The notes under the pieces are model-generated. The model did not search any database and was not told the DNA's origin. It saw nothing but the letters and a program-made list of their open reading frames with translations. A DNA stretch of 64,000 nucleotides from Allacma fusca (Eukaryota; Arthropoda; Collembola; Symphypleona; Sminthuridae). Location: the NCBI GenBank assembly GCA_947179485.1, contig OX359245.1, positions 80,463,067 to 80,527,066 of the forward strand, given 5' to 3'. The translations under genes were made by a program, and so were the position numbers. Numbering within the stretch: position 1 is the stretch's first letter; each line of letters begins with the position of its first letter. Shown here one piece after another: positions 37,475-48,460 of the stretch.

Positions 37475-39137
37475 TCAAGGTCTTCACGGATCGGATTCTG
37501 ATCTCATCCGTATCCGATCCTATCCGATCCGGTAAATTCCGGATTTCAAAACCACCCATCCTATCCGATCCGATAGAGTCGGATACCATTTTATAAGAAT
37601 CCGTATCCGATCCGGAATGTTCGGATCGGATATAATTTTCGGTCCGGTCCGTCGGATACATTGACGGATGCATCCGATTCGATCCGCGGATATCCACGGA
37701 TATCCGAACCTTACTTCAAGAAACCGTAAAAGAGATATATGTTATATATTGGGCATGTTTCTAATTTAATCACATTCAAATCAATATGAAAATTTTTAAA
37801 TTCCGGTGTATCGATAATTACCTAGTTAGATGCAAAACCAATTTTGCTTCCAAAAAACTGAAAACAAATAGATTATGCATTCAATATAATTGACGCGACT
37901 TTCCTTGATTCTTTTGTCTCGAATATTTTTCCACCAACTCTTTAAGTTCATGTTGGAAATAAGTACTGAGAAAAATAATTAAACATGTAACAACAAATTC
38001 GCGAAGAATTTGAACAATTGATGCCGGGCACGTTGCATGCGTGTATGGAGGACGGAAATTCTCATGAATGCATTAAAGTTTCAAATTAGAGGTGGGATTC
38101 GGGCTTGACTTCAGGCCCGAACCCGGAAGAAACCCGAACAAATACTCAATTAGCCCGACCCCGCCCGCCAACGGGCTAAATATTCGATATTCAACCCGGC
38201 CCGTTTTATGCACTTTACATTTTCTGAAACCCGAACCCGTTAAAAACCCGGTCTCCAAAATATTTTACAACCCGAACCCGCTAAAAAACCTGATATTTAA
38301 ATAGTTTTAAAACCCGATAAAAATCCGGCTTTTTAATAACAATTAAATCCGCTGCGAAACCTTTATTTACATATTCTATTTTAATGGCATATACTGTCCA
38401 TCCCAATAAACCTGCACACACGGAGCAAAACTTAGCTCTGAAATTTTTTGAAGATAAACTATCAAACTTAAAGGATCGTTTCAAAATGTTTAAGCATGTG
38501 TACGTATTAAATACAGTGAACCATTATTTAGCTTTGCAATGAATATTCACGAAAGCAATGCTTGAACTCTGCGCAACGTCAAATATGCATGCCACATATC
38601 TGTCCTAAATCATATTCTAGTAGAATTGTCGGGTCATTTGTAATTTGTGACCCGCCCAAAACCTGAACTGAAAAATAAATGCAGGCCCAAGCCCGATCTT
38701 AAACCGGTTTCATTGTTTTAGTGCAGCGCGAACCCGGTCGGAGCCCGACGTAAGTTCGTATTTGCAGCCCGAACCCGGCTAAAAACCCGGCAGGGTCGGG
38801 TTCGGGCCGGCCCGAATCTAATAGCCCGCTTCCTGGCCTCACCTCTATTTCAAATCCAAGAATCTCCCTACTATAAAATGCGTGACAATATGATAGCATT
38901 ATTCCTCACGAGAGGGCTCATCTAAAAGACGGATATCCGCGGATATCCGCCGGATCATCCGAAAACACAGAACATCACAAACAACATTACTGCATCAAAT
39001 CCTATCCGAAACAAATACACGGATTCAAATGATGCATCCGGTCTGCCATATGTTTGACGGATAGGATTAATTGTGTTTTCCATCCTATCCGAATCCGATC
39101 CGATCCGAATCCGTCCGGATCAATCCGATCCGATGAA
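37475..39137. mobile_element. Candidate DNA transposon with GGATCGGAT sub-terminal arms
   Basis: The left edge has AAGGTCTTCACGGATCGGAT and the inverted right edge CAGTCTTCATCGGATCGGAT, followed by about 220-bp arms (37484-37707 and 38930-39137) dense in GGATCCGAT/ATCCGATCC words and sharing GGATATCC clusters at their inner ends. No matching target duplication was found; the left end sits inside the 25-bp minisatellite, which may have erased it. A complete hAT-like element (38087-38847) is inserted inside. Confidence 0.45.
38087..38847. mobile_element. Non-autonomous hAT-like element, TAGAGGTGGG type
   Basis: The left terminus TAGAGGTGGGATTCGGGC and the inverted right terminus TAGAGGTGAGGCC share TAGAGGTG. 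A perfect 8-bp duplication TTTCAAAT lies at 38079-38086 and 38848-38855. Both ends are packed with CCCGAACCCG/CGGGTTCGGG words. 761 bp, no transposase. Nested in the candidate element at 37475-39137. Confidence 0.92.
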
Positions 39138-39257
39138 GACTGATAGGGGTGAAACTCAGCTAAAATGTGGGGGAATCCTTCTTCTTATTGCTCTCGACCT
39201 GTCCTTTGATTTAAACCTTCGCGGCTTATTTCACGAATTCAAACCATCCCGGCTTAA

Positions 39258-39400
39258 GCCAAGCAAGTCGGTGGTATATACAACAAGCCGAGAAGCACAG
39301 CGGGCTGAAAGCTGAGACTCTGTCGCAGAGGAGGAGGAGAGCTTTTTCAGCTCGCTCAGCTCGCTTTTCTTCTCGGCTATAAACCAACTGCTTGCAGCCT
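39258..39400. other. Long imperfect fold-back (hairpin) sequence
   Basis: Outer arms AAGCCGAGAAG (39285-39295) and CTTCTCGGCT (39369-39378) pair. Further out, GCCAAGCAAG pairs imperfectly with CTTGCAGCC. Inner arms AGCGGGCTGAAAGCT and AGCTTTTTCAGCTCGCT pair, and the apex CTCTG-TCG-CAGAG (39318-39330) is perfect. Most of a 143-nt segment can therefore fold into one stem. It is GC-richer than its surroundings. It could be a fold-back transposon, a hairpin RNA source or chance decay of a palindrome. Confidence 0.5.
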
Positions 39401-40119
39401 ACTGGAAGGGAAGCTCTCAATATTACGCCATTTTAGATTATCACTTAAAAGCGCTAATCATAATTATTATATAAACATTAGACATAAATCATCAATAATT
39501 TGGATTAAACTAAGACTGGTAGTGAGAAAAACTACGTTCGGTTACAGTACAGAATAATTTGATAAGAGGAGAATTTTAATGACTGAACTTTGTTCACATT
39601 AGTGTGGGATTCTTACCAGGAAAAATTAAATAATCAGTGCGTCCAGTGTCTGAGGCTTCAGTTACAATATTTGCGGTACAACGGATTTATATACAAATTA
39701 TAATAACATAAAAAACATATTTGATCAGCACGGTGTGCTGATCCACTAACAATAAGGAGTGAAGCACCATACAGTGATGCAACAGCAAGATTTAATAACG
39801 ACGTTGGTATTAAATTGATCAAGCGGTTAGTTAAATTCCACGTGTATAGCCAAATATTGAGTTTGGGAGAAACCTTTAGTGGGCCGAAAGCTGTTGTCCC
39901 ATAATATTTTGATGATGAATTGCCAACTACCTATATGAAACGAATTGTTAGTCTTATAGTTAATACTTCGTCTTATATGAGATTACTTTGCCTGGCGAAG
40001 CGGGATATTAATATTAAGCCTTCTCGACAGGCCTTGATAAGAGATCTATTGCCATTTACACTTTTATTATTTACACTATTTATTTACACAAGTAATTGCT
40101 CCTGTGCGAAGCACGGGGC
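39401..40119. other. Unassigned; possible Helitron-like hairpin at 40101-40117
   Basis: No ORF is supportable. A perfect hairpin CCTGTGC-GAA-GCACGGG (40101-40117) is followed after seven bases by CTAGT (40125-40129) and T, the arrangement of a Helitron 3' end. No matching 5' end (TC) was identified. A second palindrome GATCAGCAC...GTGCTGATC lies near 39724-39742. Confidence 0.3.
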
Positions 40120-40883
40120 TGTTACTAGTTAATTATACCACACATAGCAAAATTAATTCCTTATTGACAAACCATTGTTTCAATTTGGGAAATCTTCCCG
40201 CGTCCAGGATGAAATTTATTAATCACACAATTATTACATAAATACAACTCAACTTATTTTACCAATGGATTTTCTAAATCAAACTCTATTATTATTAATT
40301 ATAATTATACAAATGTATCAAAGTTTAATTACCTTATCTTCAATAGGCACAACTTACAACTAACAATTCTTTGTCAAGTTCTTAGATCTAACGGTCTTTA
40401 CAAAATGTACAATTGATATTATTTTCTGTCTCTGTTCTAATATTCCCCTATTATAATTAGCTACCTGTAGATGGATTAACTCTCCATACTACCAAGACTT
40501 AACTAATCCTTAGGTCCCTTTACTAGACTAAAGCTAAGTTCTTTACTTCTCAACTACTTAAATCTTCAAAGTACAAATATAGAAATATAAAAGAGAGAGA
40601 TACAAACAGGTAGGATAACTTTCCCATCCTGTAGGGCCTGAAATATCTAAGATGTTTTTAGGAGAAGTCCAGCAGAGCTGTCGCCCGCTTCAGGACCAGA
40701 TATTCAGTGGTTCTTCAACTCTTTTTACTTTCCTATTTATACTTTTAACTTCCCTTATGTATTAGCGGCTTGAGATTTTCATCCGCAGCCGGTATTTTTA
40801 TGACTAGATTTAATCTCCGAGGACAAAATCTCAATCAGACTTTTTCCGAGAGGCTCACCGACATTCTGGCGCCGAAAGTAACA
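40120..40883 (-). mobile_element. LTR-like segment, possible solo LTR
   Basis: The segment is bounded by a 7-bp inverted repeat TGTTACT...AGTAACA. Read on the minus strand it starts TGTTACTTTCGGCGCCAGAA and has a TATA-like GTATAAATAGG about 140 bp in (plus 40732-40742). No flanking 4-6-bp duplication and no adjoining primer-binding or polypurine tract was found. Read on the plus strand, TGGCGCCGAAA at 40867 resembles a tRNA-Phe primer site, an alternative interpretation that would place an LTR end near 40863. Either reading implies a decayed LTR retroelement piece. Confidence 0.3.
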
Positions 40884-41829
40884 TAAATACCTATTTTGGA
40901 CAGTTAGTTCTTTTTCCAAAATCTCTACCACATGATAATACATAAGTGTCCAGGTATTGATTTTTACTGTCGCCTCTTTTATTGCGAATGAGTTAATTTT
41001 TGTCTACTCCATCGTAACTTTACGACTTCCTTATTCCCTCTACTTAATCTCGGTAAGTTGCCTTAAGACGCTAACCTCGGAGGACAAAGCAATAACACGT
41101 GTCACCGATTTTGCCCTCTCCTCCGGACCTTCTAGAACATTCTATTCCTATTCCTTAACTAAGAATATCCTCCACCAATATTTATTTTACTCAAGGAATA
41201 AGATCCTCCAGAATCTTCTGTGGCTAAGTTTCTGATTTTCCTGTTCATCGCATTGATTAATTTTAGTCCACGCCCCTTTTAACTATAGGGCTCTTATTCT
41301 TATTTAAAAAGTACGTAACAAGACCTTTAGGTCAAATGATGAATTTGAAGTAGATTTACGAGTGGGAGCTTTTTATTGAGTATAAACTGACTTGGAATTG
41401 CAGAGGATATTCAAGCTCTATTTCAAGTAGGGACTCGAGAAATTTCAAGTTATTGATTAACAGTTCAAGTGCAACTTGAATTTTAAGTCAAGTTTAAATT
41501 TTAGCTGAAGTTTCAGTTTAAGGCTAAGTATGAGTGTTAGATGAAATGAAGGTTTTAGGTCAAGTACGAGGTTCAATCGAAGATGGAATTTAAGGCCAAA
41601 TATTGTATCTGAAGTCGAGTATTTATTTCAAGCCAAATTCCGGTTAAAAATCTATTAAATATTTGAATCCCAATGTTAGCTTAAATAATTCAAGTTTACT
41701 ATCGAGTGTAAGTTCAAGTTTGATATCAAGTATAAGTTTTGTTACATGTTGAGATCTCGCTGGTGATCTGACAGGAAAAATTATTTATATTGTAGTCGTT
41801 TGATCCCATGCTTTTAATTATTGTACCTG
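40884..41829. other. No gene recognised
   Basis: 40957-41235 is a 92-codon plus ORF with no recognisable motif. From about 41400 the DNA turns into degenerate TTCAAGT words related to the minisatellite flanks. Confidence 0.4.
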
Positions 41830-43790
41830 AAATCCAGATTTAAACTAACGTTGAGTTCTGGGTCAAGTGTGGCTTTAGAAGTTCAAGGTCAAGTAACTTG
41901 AGGCTCGAACTTGATGCATTTTTACACTTGAGCTCTCGCAAATTACAACCATTTGAAATTGCTTGAATGTGATAAGCTGACTGGGTTTAAAATATTCATA
42001 CTACTATTTTACGAGATGCGCAAAAGAGTTTGGACTTGGAGATTTGGTTTTAGTGTCGAGAGAAGGTTTGGCTTAATGGCTTTGAATAATGAATATGTAA
42101 AGACTTTCCATCTCCGGCATTATTAATCAGAGGCGGAGTTTTCACGTCTTTGCATTCAAATTTCCACAAAATCCCAAATTATCGTGATTTACACGAGGTC
42201 TGGAAATGAAGTGGGGGCGGCCCAGTCACAATTGGACCCCTGTTAATTTCTCAATATCATTCAATTCATTCGCATTTACAGGGTCACCGCAAATACGCAT
42301 TTAGTTATGCCCCGCATTTCATCAGCCCATATGTTTTAATATCTCCTAAATCTCAAACCAGCAATCCAACATCCCTCGAAAAAACACTTGTTCTCACAAG
42401 CAAACCGTTTCCACTTCACAGAATTATTTTGGTCGCTTCTTTGAAATTCTTTAATTTTTAGGCACACTTTGACTTCAACTTGGATTTCAAGTATAGTTTC
42501 AATGTTTGCATGATGTTTGGCTTTAAGGCGACGTGCGAGTGTAAGTGTGAAATCAAGTCTTAAATTAATTTTATTATCAAGTTTTGAATATCGTACATGA
42601 TCAAGTTTGAGATCAAGTTGGTTTGCAAATTTGATAATTCAAGCTTCAGATTTGAATTCAAGTTTCAGATTTGAATTCAAGTTTCAGATTTGAATTCAAG
42701 TTTCAGATTTGAATTCAAGTTTCAGATTTGAATTCAAGTTTCAGATTTGAATTCAAGTTTCAGATTTGAATTCAAGTTTCAGATTTGAATTCAAGTTTCA
42801 GGTTTGAATTCAGGTTTGAGATTTAAATTCGAGTTTGAAATTGAAGTTCAAGTTTGAGGTTTGAATTTAAGTTTGGGATTTAAGTGAAAGTTTGAGATTT
42901 AAATTCAAGTTTGAGGTTGAAGTTCAAGTTTGAGTTTGAATTTAAGCTTGAGATTTAAATTCAAGTTTCAAACTGAAGTTCAAGTTTGAGATTGAAATTC
43001 AAGTTTGAAATTTGAATTTGGTTTTTGAGTTCAAGTTTGCAGATGCTTGTGTTATTAAAGGATTTTATTAATTAACTGTGGTGAGCTCAGGATGGAGTGA
43101 TTCCTGACTAATGTTAAGCCATGTAAGGTTTAGGTCAAGCGTAGGTCAAGGGTGGTTAAAGATCTTCAATCATCTACTCTCTGGGGAATGGGTAACACGA
43201 CGTTTTTGGACTCCCTGTATAATCCGCAATTTGAATATTCTTTATTTTAGGAGAATTGCACTATTCAATTATTTGAATATACCTAAATAGTATTTATTTT
43301 TTTAAAAGCACAAACGTTTACTTGGTAAAAATAATTTTATTATTTAATATTAATGGTGAATATCTCATTGATTTTAAATTATTTTTTTGTCTCGTTACCG
43401 TTTTTGGAAACAATGCGAGAAGATATTTTGAAAACTAGGGAAACAAACGTAACGAATTCAGGAGTAATGTCGATTCGTAAAAATTTGTTTATCAACCTTT
43501 GCTGGCAACGAATCGGAAGTGCTGCGTACCTGAAAATGACTTATGACCGTCGAATGATTTATTGTGAAGTTTGAGTTCAATTGCCCTTTCGTATTTTTCT
43601 GGTTTTAGAATCTACACTCGAATTAAAAAGAATGATTTAATTTTTAAATGTCAAAATCATGTTAGGATTTTCAAGCAACTTTTCGGATTTAAAAAATTTC
43701 ACGATTTTTAGCAAAATGCGTTTATAATTTTTGGAGCAAATAAGAAATGGTAAAACTCAAAAGGTTTTCTTGGTTTCTTGCAATTTGTCA
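41830..43790. repeat. Duplicated blocks S, c, 19-bp minisatellite, b, d and e, copy 3
   Basis: S 41830-42150 (partner 14460-14740); c 42160-42600; about ten units of TTCAAGTTTCAGATTTGAA (42645-42835) and degenerate units to 43030; b 43040-43270; d 43270-43480; e 43580-43790. This is the most complete version of the unit and lies immediately 3' of the intact gene on the minus strand. Confidence 0.8.
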
Positions 43791-43828
43791 ACCCTGCATG
43801 ACCATCAAAGTCAACATTACATTACAAA

Positions 43829-46101
43829 TCATACAAAATTTACTATTGCATAGTCCAAGCGTGGTTTCTTGGCTTCTGATTGGTTCCCGGTGATTTTGTA
43901 ATCATCATTTTCTGATTCACCAGTTGACCCAGAGTTGATGAATTCCAAGAGTTTCAGCGCCAATGTTGGTTTCCGATTACAATTTTCTATCTTTTGTTGG
44001 AATTCTTTCAAAGGAATTTTGGCGCCAAAGAAATCACACCTAAATAGCAATTCAATTAGTTTCAATCAATTGCTATACTTTTTTGTGGGGGTTTAAAATG
44101 GACGTCAAAGAACATGACAGTTCATGCAAACACTATCTAAATATCAGTGCTGGGACCTCTACTCTACTGAAAATAGAGGTAGTGGTAGAAATAGAGTAGG
44201 GTCGTTAAAATCAGCAAAACATCAGTAGAGGTGTAGTAGAGGTATACAGAAATTCTAGCATAATAGAGGTAGAGGAAAATAGTAGGCTAATATAAAATTA
44301 AGTGAGTAGAGGAGCGTTATTTAGGGTCCCAATTTAGATACCAGTAGTAGGAGTAGAGGTAGAACAGTACATCGTATTCTAATGATAATGATAGAGTAGA
44401 GGTAGTAGTAGTAGTAAGCTTATAGTAATAAGAAGTAATACATAAATTTACCATTTCCCTGAACACCCAATTTAATACTCGGAATGACATCTGGTGTCCG
44501 TATATACAACCTCACTTCACTTCATCATTACAGTAACTCATGAACGTGTTTTGTAGCTGCAAATGCAATAGAAGGGAATTGGAAATACATAACCAAATGT
44601 CATAACCACGTAATTCCCTTTATAAACACGCTAGTTTTTAAGCTTTTATCTAATTTAGCTTGTGGTAATTTTTTAGCTGTACTAATGGGGTACTGATCTT
44701 ATTGTATTCAATAAAACCTCAATATTAACGTTAAACTAGCAGAAATCAGTGATCTATTTTTTCTTGCTCACAATTACTCATGGAAAATGACCATTTGAAT
44801 ACAAACGAGGGTCAAAGTTTTCGGGGCAATATGCAATTCGAATTCCGATATCCAGCCCTGGTAGAAATTGAATGATAATTCAGATTCTTAATGAACCGTT
44901 TATAGGTACAAGTGAGGACTATTGGTTCTAACTTCATTACTGTTTATATTACATTCTGCTACTTTATTCTAAAACACCATGAATTTCTCTGTAAATACTG
45001 TATTTTTTTTGGTAGAGGTAGTGGTAGCTAGCAGAGCCAAAAAAAATTTCGAGAATAGAGTAGAGGTAGAGTAGCGACAATAACTTTAACACATAATAGA
45101 GTAGAATAATAGCTAGCAAGTCAGATAAACATAATAGCAGTAGAGGTCCTCTATTCTATCCAAAACCGCTGGTAGAGTAGAGTGTCATAGAGGCGGCAAC
45201 TGTTGAAAAGTACAATAGAGTAGAATAGAATAGCGCTTGCTGAAACGCCCATCACTGCTAAATATATTACTATATTTGTCAATACGCTGTTTGTATAGAG
45301 AGAGCTCATTTATGAATAATGCAGTGACAATTTATTTTTAAAACAATTTTCCGTAATTCAAAATTTATTGTCAAAGGAGAACGGAAACTCAAAATTCAGG
45401 AAATACTTACGCCCACCAGAGATACTCGGGATATGTTTTGATTTTCTGTTTTAATCGATTGAATGATTTCTCAAACGATGGCTCCAAACTGACGTTGAAT
45501 TCGTCGTAAATCTTTTCGTCCGCATCAAATAAGCAAATCACGACGGTTGATAGACGCAAATATGGAATCAAATCCGATGACTAGAATTGAAATCAATTGT
45601 TTAAGCATTTTGAAGCAGAAAATGAAACCTTTTTAAATTACTGAAGGAGTAACAAAACGAAACTAACTAGTTCAAATAAAATATTTTCCAGCCAGTGTTT
45701 TCCTTCGCGAATGAATGCATTTACAAAATCTCGAGACTTTGCAAATGTTTCAACATTTCCTGGGGTTTTCCAGACTGTCGATAAATTCCCTTAAATATTA
45801 CAAAATTGAATCAGAAATAATTAAAAATTCATGGGATACTTTGCACGAGTTAAAATTATTAGGACGATGAATTAAAAAATGTTTCATGTTTTATAAAATC
45901 GAAATATTCAAAATGCATTCTGTGCCAAATGTTTAACCGATTCAACTTGCCTAAGTAGTGTCCAAGTAATTCAATGTCTTCATACTTGTATTCCTGTGTA
46001 TTATCTCTGAAGTTTAGCGCGGCAGTAAACCCATCCACACCCCACTTATTGAAGATTATATCAAAAAAGCGAACTGCTCTATCTTTTCCAGGGCAGTTTT
46101 C
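43829..46101 (-). CDS. Spliced gene, last four exons; weak CARD-like resemblance, family unknown
   Basis: Exons on the minus strand: 46101-45951, 45789-45668, 45580-45411 and 44039-43829 (stop TGA). They join in phases 1, 0 and 2 to give 217 codons without a stop, which chance would not produce. Introns: 161 bp with a GC donor (AG|GCAAGT), 87 bp (GTTAGT), 1371 bp (GTAAGT); acceptors end TTTAAG, TTCTAG and TATTTAG. The first visible exon starts in phase 0 after TGTTTTAG and has no start codon, so upstream exons are missing from view. Exon 1 carries RAVRFFDIIFNKWGVDGF and EDIELLGHYLG, reminiscent of the last helices of a CARD death-fold; exon 3 has SSDLIPYLRLSTVVICLFDA. The C terminus ends in a charged tail with KKPRLDYAIVNFV. 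The CARD idea is weak inference. A hAT element fills most of the last intron, and a relic paralogue of the last exon lies at 33660-33785. Confidence 0.75.
44145..45257. mobile_element. Non-autonomous hAT-like element in an intron, CAGTGMTGGG type
   Basis: Termini CAGTGCTGGG and, from the right, CAGTGATGGG match at 9 of 10. A perfect 8-bp duplication CTAAATAT flanks it (44137-44144, 45258-45265). Sub-terminal zones consist of TAGAGTAGAGG and GTAGTAG words. At 1113 bp it makes up most of the third visible intron of the gene; without it that intron would be 250 bp. No transposase. Confidence 0.93.
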
Positions 46102-46359
46102 CTAAAACATCACGAGGTCATATTAATTTTATCCCTTGGCAATGTAATTTGTGTGAGCGATTGCACAAAAGTTGTCATTTGACAAAATCTCCTGCCTATT
46201 TTTATCTTTTGATATCTTTTAATTATAAGTAACGCAGATGAAGTAGTTCGGGAGGTGCGTTATGTTCACTTGCAAAGTGTGAGTTTCCATGGAGTTTTAT
46301 GGTTTTCGCTTGTTTTGAATACCCCGACTAATAATATATAACAAATTGAACTTTTATAA

Positions 46360-46505
46360 TAAAAACATTTAGTTCCCACATGTTGTATCAAATTTGTTAC
46401 CATTTCTGTTCCACCATATCTAAACTGAGTAACGCATTGGACAGTTGTTCGAACTTTTGACTTTTGTAAAGAATTTACGGAAAAATCCCCATTTGATTGA
46501 AACAT
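46360..46505 (-). pseudogene. Possible relic of a BED zinc finger (hAT transposase N-terminus)
   Basis: Minus-strand ORF 46266-46505 contains VQCVTQFRYGGTEMVTNLIQ followed by HVGTKC. The spacing resembles the BED finger found at the start of many hAT transposases (a Cys pair, an aromatic residue, a GG(T) turn, then TxNLxxHLxxxH). Here the second Cys is not in place and the last His is Cys, so the finger would not bind zinc normally. The rest of the ORF drifts into AT-rich noise. It could be a chance resemblance, or a last trace of an autonomous partner for the small elements in this window. Confidence 0.3.
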
Positions 46506-47029
46506 AGAAAATTCTAAATACTAATTTTTCCAAAATATCCTGACGTGGCTCAATTTCATTAAAACCTAACGCTAAGGTGTTTAAGCTACGATAAGAAACA
46601 TTTTCAACTAGAAACAGATTTGATACGACACGGGGCTGTAAAAAATGTGTCCCACACCGTTCCGATCAAAATAATTTAAAAAGATTGGTTGTTGAGAAGA
46701 GTTTAAAAGTGGGGTTTTGATTTGTTTGAAACTTGTTTTACATTCTTGGAAGTTCTGGCCAAAAGTTTGGCGTGTCTTTTTAGTCTCATTTGTTGACTAT
46801 TTTTAATAACTACTACTTTCACAGCTATTATTGTTTTTTTCTGGTCAAAAAAGAATCCATGGAACAGGTTTGTCAATATTCGTCACATGCGATTTATTGA
46901 CCACGTCCATTGGTCAAAAATGTTGCCATGAATTCATTTTAGACAAAATTGATGTCAACTAATTCCTTGAACTTTTAATCAGTCAAAACGTTCACAGCCG
47001 CTAGCCTGGCTTTTGACTACCCGAAATAA
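46506..47029. other. No gene recognised
   Basis: Upstream exons of the minus-strand gene were sought here and not found. Several TTGGTCAA/TTGACCA words occur (46840-46990) and continue into block B. Confidence 0.4.
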
Positions 47030-48460
47030 GTAACCCGAGGTTTCTTCCCCGAATATTTTCCACTATTCGTTCATCCGAAGGAGTTTAGCTGAATAACAAA
47101 AGCCAATACTTTTTAAAACGTTTTTCTTTACCCAATTTTGGCCAGGATTGAAATTAAATGTTACATGCGTGACCAGCGTTGGTCAACCTGCAAACATTAA
47201 AATATATCTGACTAATATTGGCAAACTGAAACCACTGACCCACTTGCGATCAACTGTGACCAATCTCTGCAATATAATAAATTGTCAAGAACTTTTGCCA
47301 ATTCGGGAACACGAACATTGGGTGATCAATATCGGACCATTGGTAAAGAATTTGTTCAACTATAGTCCGTGAGTGTGGCGTGTAACATCTTATGACAAAT
47401 ACTCGTCAAATACAGGTATCCCATTTCTTTTTTTCTCCATTGCTCAAATAAGGCACAAAAAACAAAAATCTGTGATTCCTTAATTAAAATCAAATTCTTT
47501 TCCAGATTCAACGAAATTGTGATCAGCGTTAAAAATTATTCTCACAGTTCCCAAATACATGAAGGAAAGTCGAGATGTTTTTAAGATTACCAGCTTCACA
47601 AATTAGTCTTACAGAATTTTTATTTCTGAACTGTCGACGCTCGTGTTTTAAAATTTGTACGCGCTTTTGCAGGAGCTATCTAACAAATTCCGGAGTTGCG
47701 AACTGTGGACGTGGCAAGAGAGTAAGTTTGGGGAAATTAATCTTCAGGTGCAAAAGTCCAGAAAGCAGAACTTCTTTCATAAAAATATTTAAAACGTCCG
47801 TGTTGTCTCAAATTTCATTCAATTCCGTCGAATACGTATCACGTACTTAGCTTAAGAATTGCAGTCCAAGAACAAACGAATATTTGTATACGCTGAAACC
47901 AAGAAGTTGTTAATTTTAACTTTTTAAAGCAATTCTTTAACTTCGCATAACTCTCTGAGTTCCTGTTGGACGAACATTTTGCATAAAAAATCTTTACGCG
48001 TGAAGATGAATTTCCCCAAACTTTGTTCCCAAAGGTCGTGTCCACAATTCTGAAAGTAACTCTTGGATTCCTCACCACGCTAAGATAAAGTCTCAAAATA
48101 AATTCGCAAATTAATTTAGAATATTTTCAATGCAGACAATCCACACAAAAACTCAACTTAGTGTCACATGCTTGAGAACCGCGGATTCAATTTTAATCTA
48201 TTTGTCAATGAAATAAATTTCGAAGAAACGAAATACCTTTAAATTCGAGGAATCGCATGTTCTGTCCGTTTTCTGACTTAAAGAGGTGAAATTAGAAATG
48301 GGACACCCTACACACGTTGAGATCGCAATGTATTGCAAATTATGGTTGTTCGTGGACTTTCGTGACTAAATATTTCACAGAGGATTTGCAGGTGACGATT
48401 TAAAGCTTAACTGGGGACCCACACTTACGATTTGCAAACTTAAATTTTGAAACGATATCT
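47030..48460. repeat. Duplicated block B, copy 1
   Basis: Homologous to 52200-52980, with the same order of TTTTCCACTATTCGTTCA, TTTTGGCCAGGATTGAAA, TTGGTCAAC words and a late GGTGAAATTAGAA...CACCCTA(C) segment. Inside it, 47690-47800 and 47950-48060 form an imperfect inverted repeat: AGTTTGGGGAAATTAATCTTCA on one strand against AGTTTGGGGAAATTCATCTTCA on the other. Confidence 0.6.

Noticed and set aside
36879-37596. Plus-strand ORFs of 147-218 codons with a 25-residue repeat
   Set aside because: They exist only because the 25-bp minisatellite lacks stops; three frames are open at once and the peptide is the same word in three registers.
47148-47372. 74-codon plus ORF in block B
   Set aside because: Lies in the TTGGTCAA-rich block; the partner block at 52300-52560 does not preserve the frame.
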